From contig JAEZEQ010000019.1 in the NCBI GenBank assembly GCA_023432985.1, positions 1-54,377 of the forward strand: a stretch of DNA of 54,377 nt, in the 5' to 3' direction. Origin of the DNA: Bacteroidota bacterium. GTDB taxonomy: Bacteria; Bacteroidota; Bacteroidia; CAIKAF01. Under the pieces are notes generated by a model. It made no database searches and was not told where the DNA came from. It worked only from the letters and a program-made list of their open reading frames with translations. A program made the translations under genes and the position numbers. This document shows, one piece after another, positions 25,640 to 36,400 of this stretch (within the stretch, counting starts at the first letter, position 1; each line of letters starts with the position of its first letter).

Positions 25640-28600
25640 ATGAAACGTACATTCCACCTCCTGCTCATGCTTGTATTGTTTGCTTTTTCCGGAAAGGAAA
25701 TCTACGCACAATGCAGCTATCCTGCACCTGTATCCCAGGATGCCAACATCAATTGTGGTCAGACAGCCACGCTTACAGCTACCGGCTCCGGTCCGAACAT
25801 ATCCTGGTATGATCAGGCCCTTGGCGGAAATCCCATTTTTAACGGACCTGTATTTACTACGCCCGTATTGGTAAACTCTAAAACCTATTATGTAGAAACG
25901 AATGACCACAACTCAGGTTCGGTGCAATTCGATTATACAGGTTCGCAACAGGTATGGATGGTTCCTGCCGGTGTTACCAGTATAGACGTGGAAGTCTACG
26001 GTGCCCAAGGTGGTTCTACCCAATACAGCAACGGCGGTTTAGGCGGTGTTGTGAAAGCAAGTATGGCGGTGACTCCCGGCGAAACATTATATGTATATGT
26101 CGGCGAACAACCCCTGACCGGTAATGGCGGATATAATGGCGGTGGCGGATGCTACAACTATTGTAATACCTCTATTAATAAAGGCGGTGGCGGTGGAACC
26201 GACATTCGTAAAGGCGGCTTTTTGCTGACAAACCGAATTATTGTTGCAGGTGGCGGCGGCGGAGCCGGGTATAATGCTACGAATAACTGTGCCGGTGGCG
26301 GCGGGGGCGGATTAACCGCTTTAGACGGATTATACAACGGGAGTTATAATGCTACTTACAGCGGAATGGCCGGAACTCAAACTGTGGGTGGATCCGGATC
26401 TAACAGATATCAGGGAAATTCTTTTTCCGGTGGAACTTCAAATAACGTTAACACGACCTATAGCAGCGGCGGCGGCGGCGGCGGATGGTACGGAGGAAGC
26501 GGCGGCTATTATTATGGCGGCGGCGGTGGAGGAAGCAGCTATGCCGACCCCACGCAATTCAGTAATATTACGCATCAACAAGCTATTCATTCCGGAAATG
26601 GGAAAGTAATCATTAGTTATTCCAGCGGAACCTGCCAAAGTGTGCGCGTACCGGTTGTCGTAAACGTAGATCAAAATGTACTCGTTCCCACTGCAACAGG
26701 TATACAATCTTTCTGTGGAACAGCAACGCTTAACGCTTCAGGATCTACGGGAATGTACGAATGGTTTAAATCGCCATATGATATGGTTCCTTTTGATACA
26801 GGAAGCTCTATCTCTATTCCGGTTTTATTAAATGACACCATCTTTTATGTAAGAGCTGTCGATAATTACAGCAACCCCTTATGTATGAGTCCGAAAATTG
26901 GTGTTATGGTGGATGTAATACCTTTACCAATGCCGGTTTTAGCGGATACCGTAACCATTAATTGTGCGGATGCAGCAACATTAAACGTTTCCGGACCTTC
27001 AGGTAATTTTCAATGGTTCGAATCTCCTGCAATGACTTCTGTATATGATACAGGAACATCTATACAAACTCCGCCATTAGGACTTGAAAAAATGTACTAT
27101 GTAAGAGGAGTAAATGATTATACGAATCCACAATGTTTTACCGGATTAGATAGTGTTTATGTGAAATTAATTTCTCCGAATGCACCCAATACGGTAGACT
27201 CTATTTTTATAGCCTGTGGCGATACTTTAGCACTTCAAGCCTCGGGCTCTACCGGATTGTATAAATGGTACGACCAAGCTCAAGGTGGAAGCGTACTTGG
27301 ATACGGCGCACAATATAATACAGGTCCTATTTTCGCCGATACGGCATATTTTTACGCAGAAGCGTATGATACCATTCCTGCCACTCCTATCGTGTTCGAC
27401 TATACCGGTTCTGCTCAAACATGGACAGTTCCCGCCGGAATTACTGAAATTACGGTAGAGTTAGAAGGAGCACAAGGTGGTTCGAACACCTATTCTCAAG
27501 GCGGATTAGGCGGATATGTTAAAGCCAAAATTCCCGTAACGCCCGGACAAGTTTTAAATTTATATGTAGGAGGAACCACTTCCAATTATTTAGGCGGATG
27601 GAATGGTGGAGCAAATGTTACATCTTCCGGAACTCATTCAAGAGGTGGCGGTGGCGCAACGGATATACGCATCGGGGGCACTTCTTTAAACGACCGCATC
27701 TTAGTAGCCGGTGGCGGCGGTGGTGCAGGATATTATAGCTCAAATATCTATAATGGTGGTGCCGGTGGCGGACTTACAGCCGCCAATGGCGATTCGCCAA
27801 GTGGAAATAATATTGGTTATGGCGCGACTCAATCTTCAGGTGGAACGTCCTCATATGAGTCCGGATCCCTCGGAAATGGAGGAAGAGGATATCAATACGG
27901 ATCATCATACGTCGGTGGTGGCGGCGGTGGTGGATACTACGGCGGCGGCGGTGGATATTCCTGGTGTTGTTATAACGCATCAGGTGGCGGCGGAGGCAGC
28001 AGCTTTACGCACAACTCTGCTACGAACGTAAGCCATATTCAAGGACATAATGTGGGCAATGGTAAAATAACCATTCACTACGCAGATGAAGCATGCCCAA
28101 GTCCCCGTAAAAAAATTACCATAGTTTCGGCAGAAATTCCTGTCCCCACAGCTACTGATGAAACAATTATTTGTGGTGAAGATGTAACTCTGAATGTATC
28201 CGGATCAAATGGGAAATATTTCTGGTTCTCGGATTCATTGGGAACAAATCTGATCGGTAAAGGCAACAGCTATTCTATAAGCCGACTTCAACATGATACA
28301 ACCCTCTATGTAGCGGCTGTATCGGATACCGCAAATTTGGTAACTGCGCTGTTTAACTTCACAGGAAATACCGAAACGTGGACAGTACCTGCGGGCGTTA
28401 CAGAAATTGAAGTGGAAATTGCCGGTGCACAAGGTGGATCTACAACTTATTCTTCGGGCGGTTTAGGCGGATTGGTAAAAGCCAAAATTCCCGTTACGCC
28501 CGGTCAGGTTCTTAACTTAAATGTAGGTGGAACAACAACAAATTATCTGGGTGGCTGGAACGGAGGCGGACAAAACTCTTCCAATGCCGACCCATACACT

Positions 28601-31600
28601 AAAGGTGGCGGTGGTGCCTCTGATATTCGCCTTGGCGGAACTGCATTGAACGACAGAATCCTCGTTGCCGGTGGCGGAGGCGGTGCCGGTTACTACAGTT
28701 CCAATACCTCTATTTATGGAGGTGCAGGAGGCGGACTTGTCGGTGGTACCGGTGGGACTTCCGGTAGCTATTTAGGTTACGGGGGTACTCAAAGTGCCGG
28801 TGGCGGATCTTCGAACCAATCAGGCAGCTTAGGACAAGGCGGAAATGGAAATTATTATACCTCAAACTATTCCGGCGGCGGCGGCGGTGGTGGATACTAC
28901 GGCGGCGGCGGTGGATATTCCACTTGTTGCTACTACGGCTCAGGTGGAGGCGGCGGAAGTAGTTATACCTATAATCTCGCTACGGATGTCGTTAATACAC
29001 AAGGCGTAAACTCAGGCCCGGGATATATTAAAATTACTTACGCCGGAGGCTATTGTAAGAGTAATTTAGTAGCTGTTGACGTAACCGTGAATCCGGTTCC
29101 GGCTCCGGTTGTAAACCCCATTCCAAGTATAGCTTGTGGCGCTACTGCCGTGGTAAACGTGACTTCTTCTACGCCTTATGTAGATTGGTTTGCAAGTCCG
29201 AATGCTACTACTCCTTTCGCCAGCGGAACGCATATTTCTCTACCTCCTTTGTATACGACGGATACGTTCTGGGTGGAATCTAAATCATGGATTCCTGTAC
29301 CAAACGGCAATGTCACTTTCAATTATACAGGCTCTGTACAAACCTTTACGGTCCCCGCAGGTGTTACTGAAATTGAAGTGGAATTGGCCGGTGCACAAGG
29401 TGGAAGTAATAACTGGAGCCGCGGTGGTTTTGGCGCCGTGGTGAAATCTAAAATGAATGTAACACCCGGACAAGTTTTACAAATTTATGTAGGCGAACAA
29501 CCTAGCGGTATTGCAGCCGGATGGCCTAATGGTGGAGCCGGATACAATAACTCAAATTACTCTCGTGGCGGAGGAGGTTCTTCCGATATTCGCATCAATG
29601 GAACTACTCTTTCGGATCGGGTAATCGTAGCCGGTGCCGGTGGTGGCGCCAGCTATAACAGCTCTAGTACAAATTATTGCCGTGGAGGTAATGCCGGTTT
29701 AAATGGCATAGCCGAAAATGGATATTATAATAACAGCTCTACAAACACTACTTACTGCGGTTTTGGCGCAAGTCAATTCGCAGGAGGAAATTCAGGAAAT
29801 GGATATGGCACACCTTACCAAGGCTCTATAGGCTTAGGCGGAAATGCCTATACCGGTAACTACGGCGGTGGCGGCGGTGGCGGCTACTACGGTGGCGGCG
29901 GTGGATACTACTACGGCGGCGGTGGCGGCGGTAGCAGCTATATAGACCCTGCTTATACTTTCATGCCTCAATATGTGGATGCTTCGAATACCGGAAACGG
30001 ATATGTGAAAATCAATTATTCTGTTGCCCAACCTTGTGTTTCTGCTCGTGTTCCATTTGTAGTATATGTCGACTCGCTCGCAGCTCCTACTATTGTGACC
30101 GGCGATACTACTTTATGCGAAAATGGAAATGCTACATTTGGCGTACAACCCATCGCCAATGCAACTTTCTCTTGGGCTAATACTTCTAATCCGAATAGCT
30201 CAATCGGGAATGGTACAACTTTTACCACAAACCCGCTTTCTAATACAAGCAGCTTCCAAGTAGGATATATGCTCAATAATTGTATCAGTCAGACTGCCAC
30301 TGTTACGGCCACTGTAATACCCGCTCCGGCAACAGGTATTATTGATCCGGGCAGCTTATGCAGCGATGCAAACAGCATAGTTTTACAAGCTTTAAATAGT
30401 GGAGGTACCTGGTCAGGAACAGGAATAAGTGATCCGATTAACGGAATCTTCGATGTGGCAAATGCCACTCCGGGTCTTCAAACGGTATATTATACTGTAT
30501 CTGATCCAATCACTACTTGTTCTGCAACCGATACTGCCACATTCATGGTAATTGCAACACCCGATGCCTCTATCGCAAGCTCTAATCAGACCTTATGCGA
30601 AAATGGAACCGTACTCAATCTCCTCCCTACCAATCCGGGTGGAACTTGGTCCGGTATCGGCATTGATCCGATAAACGGCGATTTCGATCCGGCTATAGCC
30701 GGACCGGGTACGCATATGGTCTACTATACTTTGGCAAATGGTGTTTGTAGCGACAAAGACAGCATCAGCATCGATGTCAACCCAACTCCAAATTCGGCCA
30801 TAAGCAATGCACCAAGCAATATTTGTGAAAGTGCGGCTCTGTTTAATTTCACAGCAATTACACCAAACGGAGTATGGTCCGGAAATGGAATTACTAATGC
30901 TGCAACGGGAGAATTCGATCCTTCTTCTGTTAACCCGGGCACCCACACTATCACGCATACTCTTACAATAAACGGGTGTACTTCTTCCAGTACCACATCT
31001 ATACATGTAGACACGAATATAGTGCCCACAATTTCTACGGCAAATCTCACCTTATGCTCTTCCGACGCTCCTGTTTCCGTATCGGCTACACCTGCCTTAG
31101 GAAGCTGGACAGGTACGGGAATTGACGCAAATGGCTTATTTGACCCGTCTATTTCGGGCAGTGGGAACTTTGTACTTAGCTACACCATTACAAATGGATC
31201 TTGTATTAGTAAAGACAGCATCACAGCTACGGTTACAAATACTCCGGTTACAACAATTACAAATGCACCGGCTCAAATTTGTGAATCAGCATCTGCATTC
31301 CAATTACAAGCCGTTGACCCGAATGGAACCTGGTCAGGAAGCGGTATTTCAGATCCTGTTTTAGGTACGTTCGACCCTGCATTAGCAAATATTGGAAATA
31401 ATACGGTTACTTATACTATTTCTATTAACGGTTGTAACTCTACAAGCTCGGCTGTAATTGCAGTAGATGCGAATATTACTCCATCTGTTTCAACAGCTGC
31501 ACAATCGATCTGTAGCGATGCAACACCTATTCAATTATCGGCTTCTCCGGCAAACGGAGTATGGTCGGGCCCGGGCGTAGATGCTCTTGGTCTATTCGAT

Positions 31601-33373
31601 CCTTCCTCAGCAGGCACGGGTGCGCATACGGTGTACTATACGCTGACAAATGCCAGCTGTTCCGCATACGATAGTGTAATTGTTACGGTAAACCAAACGC
31701 CAAACAGCTCTATTAGCAATGCGCCTACACCTTTATGTGTATCTGCTTCTCCGATTCAACTCACGGCTGCAGATCCAAATGGAACCTGGTCAGGAACCGG
31801 AATTACAGACGCTGTATTGGGTACTTTCGACCCGGCTGTTGCCAATCAGGGAACGCATACCATAACTTATAGTATTACTGCCAATGGATGTAGCTCCAGC
31901 TCCACCATAAGTATACAGGTAGATGATCTGATTGTACCCACTATTTCCAACGCAAATATGACCATGTGTTCGGATGCCGGTGCGGTTCAATTGAATGCAA
32001 CTCCTGCAAATGGAATATGGTCGGGTAACGGAGTAAACAGCAATGGATTATTCAACCCAAGCACTCTGGTAAATGGCATTTATAATACTATTTATACCAT
32101 TAATAATGGTGCTTGTAGCGCATCGGACACCATTATCATTACAGTTAACCAACGCCCCGATGCCCAATTCCAACCTACTTCTTTAAGCTATTGCGAATCG
32201 GTAGGGAATGTGGCTCTAAACCCCGTTCAATACGGAGGTGTATGGTCCGGAAACGGGATTTCGAACCCCAATGATCCCATCTTTAATCCGTCTATTGCCG
32301 GTATAGGCATACATGTTATTACCTATACCATCGACAATAACGGTTGTATAGATACCTATACGCAAAGTATTACTGTGAGTGCAGCACCAAGCGTACAAAT
32401 CAATTCCGGTAATACCGAAGTATGTTTGAATAGCTCATCCTTTACTTTGTCGGGAATTCCTTTTGGTGGCGTTTGGTCAGGAAATGGAATTACGAATTCT
32501 GCAAGCGGAAGCTTTAGTCCCCAAATGGCAAACCCGGGTACACACCAGGTTGTGTATACTGTATATGGCGGTGGATGTTATAATTCCGACACAGTAAGTA
32601 TTCATGTTGGTGCTATTCCTCAATCTAATTTTGATATAGTAGGCTTATGTGAAAATGAAAATGCTAGCTTCACCGATCTAAGCAGTATATCTAACGGAAG
32701 TATTCAAAGCTGGCAATGGAATTTTGGAGACGGACAATCTTCAACTTTACAAAACCCATTGCATACTTATAATCAGACCGGAAATTATACGGTTTCGCTT
32801 CAAGTTACCAGCGATTTAGGTTGTACAAACAGCTTGTCGAAAGTATTCCAAGTACATGCCGCTCCGGATGCTTTATGGAATGCTTCTGCAAATGGGAATT
32901 TAACCCTTCAGTTTGCACCTATGAATCCAACTACCGGTGCCGATTATTTATGGTCTTTTGGTGATGGTGGTTTATCTAATCTCATCAATCCGCAGCATAT
33001 TTATGCCAATGGAGGAAACTATACGGTTTGTCTCACTGTTGAGAAAAACGGTTGTAGCAACACCGAATGCCAAGAAATCACAGCAGTGAACACGACCGGA
33101 AATAACGAGAATCCTTTCGCACAATCTGTTCAGGTTTTCCCGAATCCATTCATCGATAATTTCAACATTACTATTGGATCTAACGAGGATTCGAATGTAC
33201 AAGTGAAATTATATGATATGACCGGAAGGTTAATTCTTGCGGAAAAAAGAGCAAACTTGAATACGGGCGAACAATCGATTCAAATCCAAGCCAACAACCT
33301 GCTACCCGGTTTCTATAACCTGGAAATTTCTACAAATAACCAAGTATTTAATACGGTCTTAATTAAACAATAA
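25640..33373 (+). CDS. Giant T9SS surface protein with glycine-rich domains
   Basis: 2577 residues from the ATG at 25640, which opens the signal peptide (MKRTFHLLLMLVLFAFSGKE, cut near 'YAQ'); the frame from 25538 adds 34 residues that do not look like protein. Ig-like modules with a paired 'C....L.ASGS.G.Y.W' pattern recur up to residue 1560. Among them are four glycine-rich domains (about 92-330, 584-815, 903-1135, 1222-1460), each with 'W.VPAGVT.I.VE..GAQGG', 'VTPGQVL', 'GGGG.SDIR' and 'VAGGGGGAGY'. Ten repeats of about 76 residues follow (1567-2328, 'GTWSG.GI...G.FDP'), then two PKD modules (2340-2480) and a type A T9SS sorting domain (2492-2577). It is probably an adhesin or sheath protein. 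A terminator follows. Confidence 0.92.
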   Translation: MKRTFHLLLMLVLFAFSGKEIYAQCSYPAPVSQDANINCGQTATLTATGSGPNISWYDQALGGNPIFNGPVFTTPVLVNSKTYYVETNDHNSGSVQFDYTGSQQVWMVPAGVTSIDVEVYGAQGGSTQYSNGGLGGVVKASMAVTPGETLYVYVGEQPLTGNGGYNGGGGCYNYCNTSINKGGGGGTDIRKGGFLLTNRIIVAGGGGGAGYNATNNCAGGGGGGLTALDGLYNGSYNATYSGMAGTQTVGGSGSNRYQGNSFSGGTSNNVNTTYSSGGGGGGWYGGSGGYYYGGGGGGSSYADPTQFSNITHQQAIHSGNGKVIISYSSGTCQSVRVPVVVNVDQNVLVPTATGIQSFCGTATLNASGSTGMYEWFKSPYDMVPFDTGSSISIPVLLNDTIFYVRAVDNYSNPLCMSPKIGVMVDVIPLPMPVLADTVTINCADAATLNVSGPSGNFQWFESPAMTSVYDTGTSIQTPPLGLEKMYYVRGVNDYTNPQCFTGLDSVYVKLISPNAPNTVDSIFIACGDTLALQASGSTGLYKWYDQAQGGSVLGYGAQYNTGPIFADTAYFYAEAYDTIPATPIVFDYTGSAQTWTVPAGITEITVELEGAQGGSNTYSQGGLGGYVKAKIPVTPGQVLNLYVGGTTSNYLGGWNGGANVTSSGTHSRGGGGATDIRIGGTSLNDRILVAGGGGGAGYYSSNIYNGGAGGGLTAANGDSPSGNNIGYGATQSSGGTSSYESGSLGNGGRGYQYGSSYVGGGGGGGYYGGGGGYSWCCYNASGGGGGSSFTHNSATNVSHIQGHNVGNGKITIHYADEACPSPRKKITIVSAEIPVPTATDETIICGEDVTLNVSGSNGKYFWFSDSLGTNLIGKGNSYSISRLQHDTTLYVAAVSDTANLVTALFNFTGNTETWTVPAGVTEIEVEIAGAQGGSTTYSSGGLGGLVKAKIPVTPGQVLNLNVGGTTTNYLGGWNGGGQNSSNADPYTKGGGGASDIRLGGTALNDRILVAGGGGGAGYYSSNTSIYGGAGGGLVGGTGGTSGSYLGYGGTQSAGGGSSNQSGSLGQGGNGNYYTSNYSGGGGGGGYYGGGGGYSTCCYYGSGGGGGSSYTYNLATDVVNTQGVNSGPGYIKITYAGGYCKSNLVAVDVTVNPVPAPVVNPIPSIACGATAVVNVTSSTPYVDWFASPNATTPFASGTHISLPPLYTTDTFWVESKSWIPVPNGNVTFNYTGSVQTFTVPAGVTEIEVELAGAQGGSNNWSRGGFGAVVKSKMNVTPGQVLQIYVGEQPSGIAAGWPNGGAGYNNSNYSRGGGGSSDIRINGTTLSDRVIVAGAGGGASYNSSSTNYCRGGNAGLNGIAENGYYNNSSTNTTYCGFGASQFAGGNSGNGYGTPYQGSIGLGGNAYTGNYGGGGGGGYYGGGGGYYYGGGGGGSSYIDPAYTFMPQYVDASNTGNGYVKINYSVAQPCVSARVPFVVYVDSLAAPTIVTGDTTLCENGNATFGVQPIANATFSWANTSNPNSSIGNGTTFTTNPLSNTSSFQVGYMLNNCISQTATVTATVIPAPATGIIDPGSLCSDANSIVLQALNSGGTWSGTGISDPINGIFDVANATPGLQTVYYTVSDPITTCSATDTATFMVIATPDASIASSNQTLCENGTVLNLLPTNPGGTWSGIGIDPINGDFDPAIAGPGTHMVYYTLANGVCSDKDSISIDVNPTPNSAISNAPSNICESAALFNFTAITPNGVWSGNGITNAATGEFDPSSVNPGTHTITHTLTINGCTSSSTTSIHVDTNIVPTISTANLTLCSSDAPVSVSATPALGSWTGTGIDANGLFDPSISGSGNFVLSYTITNGSCISKDSITATVTNTPVTTITNAPAQICESASAFQLQAVDPNGTWSGSGISDPVLGTFDPALANIGNNTVTYTISINGCNSTSSAVIAVDANITPSVSTAAQSICSDATPIQLSASPANGVWSGPGVDALGLFDPSSAGTGAHTVYYTLTNASCSAYDSVIVTVNQTPNSSISNAPTPLCVSASPIQLTAADPNGTWSGTGITDAVLGTFDPAVANQGTHTITYSITANGCSSSSTISIQVDDLIVPTISNANMTMCSDAGAVQLNATPANGIWSGNGVNSNGLFNPSTLVNGIYNTIYTINNGACSASDTIIITVNQRPDAQFQPTSLSYCESVGNVALNPVQYGGVWSGNGISNPNDPIFNPSIAGIGIHVITYTIDNNGCIDTYTQSITVSAAPSVQINSGNTEVCLNSSSFTLSGIPFGGVWSGNGITNSASGSFSPQMANPGTHQVVYTVYGGGCYNSDTVSIHVGAIPQSNFDIVGLCENENASFTDLSSISNGSIQSWQWNFGDGQSSTLQNPLHTYNQTGNYTVSLQVTSDLGCTNSLSKVFQVHAAPDALWNASANGNLTLQFAPMNPTTGADYLWSFGDGGLSNLINPQHIYANGGNYTVCLTVEKNGCSNTECQEITAVNTTGNNENPFAQSVQVFPNPFIDNFNITIGSNEDSNVQVKLYDMTGRLILAEKRANLNTGEQSIQIQANNLLPGFYNLEISTNNQVFNTVLIKQ
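25912..30021 (+). repeat. Four glycine-rich domain copies
   Basis: Copies begin near 25918, 27392, 28349 and 29312; the last three are about 960 bases apart, with one Ig-like module in each interval. Each has several runs of GGC/GGT codons. A 42-base block is identical at 27920-27961 and 28880-28921, encoding GGGGYYGGGGGYS, which indicates recent duplication or gene conversion. Confidence 0.85.
30340..32625 (+). repeat. Ten 76-residue repeats in alternating types
   Basis: Each unit runs 'C.......L.A..P.GTWSG.GI....G.FDP...G.GTH.V.YT...G.C...D'. Units 3, 5 and 7 start 'CES' with 'DPNG' and end 'VD..I.P.IS'; units 4, 6 and 8 start 'CSD/CSS' with 'PA.G' and 'GLFDPS' and end 'TP...I'. The true repeat period in this part is therefore two units, about 152 residues. 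Confidence 0.8.
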
Positions 33374-33381
33374 ACAGTATA

Positions 33382-33413
33382 AAGTCGGGAGTTTTATGCT
33401 CCCGGCTTTTTTA
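33382..33413 (+). terminator. Terminator between the two giant genes
   Basis: AAGTCGGGAG (33382-33391), loop TTTTATG, CTCCCGGCTT (33399-33408), then T run. It ends 12 bases before the ATG at 33425, leaving no room for a promoter, so the second gene depends on readthrough or an internal promoter. Confidence 0.85.
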
Positions 33414-33424
33414 TTTTTAAAGCT

Positions 33425-36400
33425 ATGAATAAGACATGTGAAAAAATTCTATTCGGGTCTGTTTTTTTGCTCTGTCAGATTCCTCTCTTGCAGGCACAAG
33501 ATCATACAGGCCATCATCACGACAATCCGTGTCGAACTGAAAATATTGCCTTTTTTCAATCTTATACCCGGAATACAGCCTTCGAGGATAATTTTAAAGG
33601 AAAATTTCCGATTTCATTTGCCGAGTTTAAGATTGTAAACCAAATTTACTATGCGGCTCTCGAAACAAGAACGGCCGACAGTTTATGTAAAAACCCTCAA
33701 TTTGCCATAGAGAAATTCGTTTTCGATTTTATTGAACTCTATAAAAACGATTTGGAATTCTCGTTCGATCCAAACGAAAATTATACCCTTAAACCGGGTA
33801 AATATGCCCGTGTAACAAATGACCCGGCCATTGTCAACAAAGCGGTGGGTCAACCTTGCCAAAATGCCGATTTCGAATTAAATACCTATGCCGGATGGGA
33901 AACCTATTGCGGCAAAACCAACGGCACAGCTTATACGGTGGTCAACCAAACAGCCTATACACCCGGTATTGGAGCCAGCTGTCTCGGCGGCAGTTGGGGC
34001 GACCAGCATGTGATTTTTAACGGCGGATCGGACCCCATCGTTCCCTCCATTCCCATGGTGAATCCCAACGGAGGTATCGCATCGGTGCGCATTGGCGACG
34101 GTACGGCCATTCAAGCTTATGGCTCTGTGCTCAAACAAACTTTTCTGGTGGATGCCAATAGCTCCGTTTTCTCATACAGCTACGCAGCCGTACTCGAAGA
34201 TCCCAACCATCAAGCATCTAATCAACCTTTTTTTAAAGTAAAACTTACCGACCAGGCCGGAAATGAAATCAATTGCGGAAACTATCAATCTTATGCCGGA
34301 GATAATCAGCCCGGGTGGATAGATATGGGCTCCTATTGGTACAGAAACTGGACTACCTCTTTTGTAAACCTGAACGCTTATATTGGTCAAAATATTACCA
34401 TCGAATTTTCGGTTGGCGACTGCTCTCAAACCGGACACTATGGTTATGCATACGTCGAAGCCGCCTGTTCACCCGTAAGTTTACAAAGCTCCGGCCCCGG
34501 AATCTGCACCGGACAAGCGCTCACGATTTCAGCACCGGCTACGGCAGCCAATTATTTCTGGAATACAGGCGAATCTACCCAAAGTATTCAAGTCAGCGCT
34601 CCCGGTTATTATGAGGTGAATTTAACCCCACTCAACGGAGGGGCATGCGGACTAACACTGGGTATCACGGTGCCGGCCCTGCCTACACCAACAGCCGATT
34701 TCACCCTGCAATCTGCACCCTGTAGCAGTACGGTTGCTTTTAATAATACCAGCACCGTTTCCGGTTCGGGAACTATCTCGGCCATGCAATGGAATTTTGG
34801 AGATGGCATTCAATCCCCATATGGATTAGGAAATATAAGCGGAACTTTTAATACGACGGGAACTTATAATAATCCTACGCATATTTATCCCATTAACGGA
34901 ACCTATAATGTAAACCTGACGGTGGTCAGCACAGAAGGATGTACCAGCAGCGTTAATAAACCTATTCTTATTTCTGCCCCACCTGTTGTAAACGCAGGTG
35001 CTGATTTTAATGTCTGCGAAAATGACTCTATCAGCCTGCTTGCAAGTGGAGCCAATTCTTATGTATGGTCCAACGGAGCAAATAATGGCCAGCCATTCCT
35101 CTCCCCTGCCGGAACCTATACGTGGATTGTAACCGGAACGGCAACGAATGGATGTACGGATACAGATAGCATACAGGTGAATGTTTTGCCCGCACCTATC
35201 GTTATTGCCCCGGCAGATACCGCCATTTGCAGCGGCGATTCACTTAGTCTGACCGCTACCGGAAATGCCTTAGGATTTAATTGGACAGGTGGCATCAGTA
35301 ATTCGATCCCATTTTTACCCGGATCAACCACGCTCTATCATGTATCTTATACGGCAGCAAACGGATGCAGCGCTTCCGATTCTACCCTGGTGAGTCTCCT
35401 CGCCCCGCCCAATGTTAATGCGGGTACTGACATAGTCAGCTGCGAAAATAATCCCATCTTACTTCAGGCAAATGGAGCAAATAATTACGTATGGTCGCCC
35501 AATGCACAAAATGGTGTGCCCTTTACTTTACCAGTGGGGACTTATACCTATGTGGTGACGGGAACCAATGCCGCAGGCTGCTCGGATAGCGACTCACTCC
35601 AAATTCAAATTATAGCGAATCCCATTGTACAGGCCGGACCGGATACCGCAATTTGCTCGGGAGAAAATATTACACTCCAGGCAAATGGCAATGCCCCAAG
35701 TTATACATGGAATAATGGGGTTATCGACAATACGCCTTTTAATCCTTCTGCTACGCAAACTTATATTGTTACTTATACTTCCCCACAAGGTTGCTCCGCT
35801 TCGGATAGTATTGTGGTTGTGGTAAACCCTAACCCTATAGTAAATGCCGGAAACGATACCACGCTTTGCCAAAATCAAGCCCTTACTTTATCGGGAAATG
35901 GTGCCAATCAGTATAGCTGGAATAATGGAATACAAAATGGGATTCCTTTTTACCAAAATGTAGGTACGGTCACTTATACTTTAGTCGGCACAGATGCAAA
36001 CGGATGTTCGGGAACGGATATGGTGACGGTTACCGTGGAAGCCTCACCTATTGTGAATGCCGGCGCAGATACTGCTTTTTGTATAGGGAATAGTTATACC
36101 TTCAACGGGACAAGCAATACTGCTCCTCTAAACTGGATAGGTGCCTATCAAAATGGGAATAATATAGTACCCCAATCCACACAATCTTTTATCGCATGGG
36201 CCGAATCGGCCAACGGATGCCGGACTTATGATACAGTATGGGTCGATATTTACCCTCTACCCAATGTAGATGCAGGCGAAGACCAACATCTTTGCAGGCC
36301 GGAATGGGTAAGCCTTTTTGGCAACGGTGCTGTGCATTATTCCTGGTCAAACGGCATTCAAAACGGAATAGCATTCGAACAAAATGCTAATGAAATGACC

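Noticed and set aside
25538..25640. 34-residue extension of the giant protein
   Set aside because: The signal peptide begins at the ATG at 25640; the extension has no protein-like character.
26349..26707. Ala-rich open frames on both strands across the glycine-rich domains
   Set aside because: They are other-frame readings of GGC/GGT runs inside the giant gene and have no signals of their own.
25912..30021. CRISPR-like or microsatellite array
   Set aside because: The GGC/GGT runs are in frame, encode Gly, and sit in a conserved domain pattern; spacing is not that of CRISPR.
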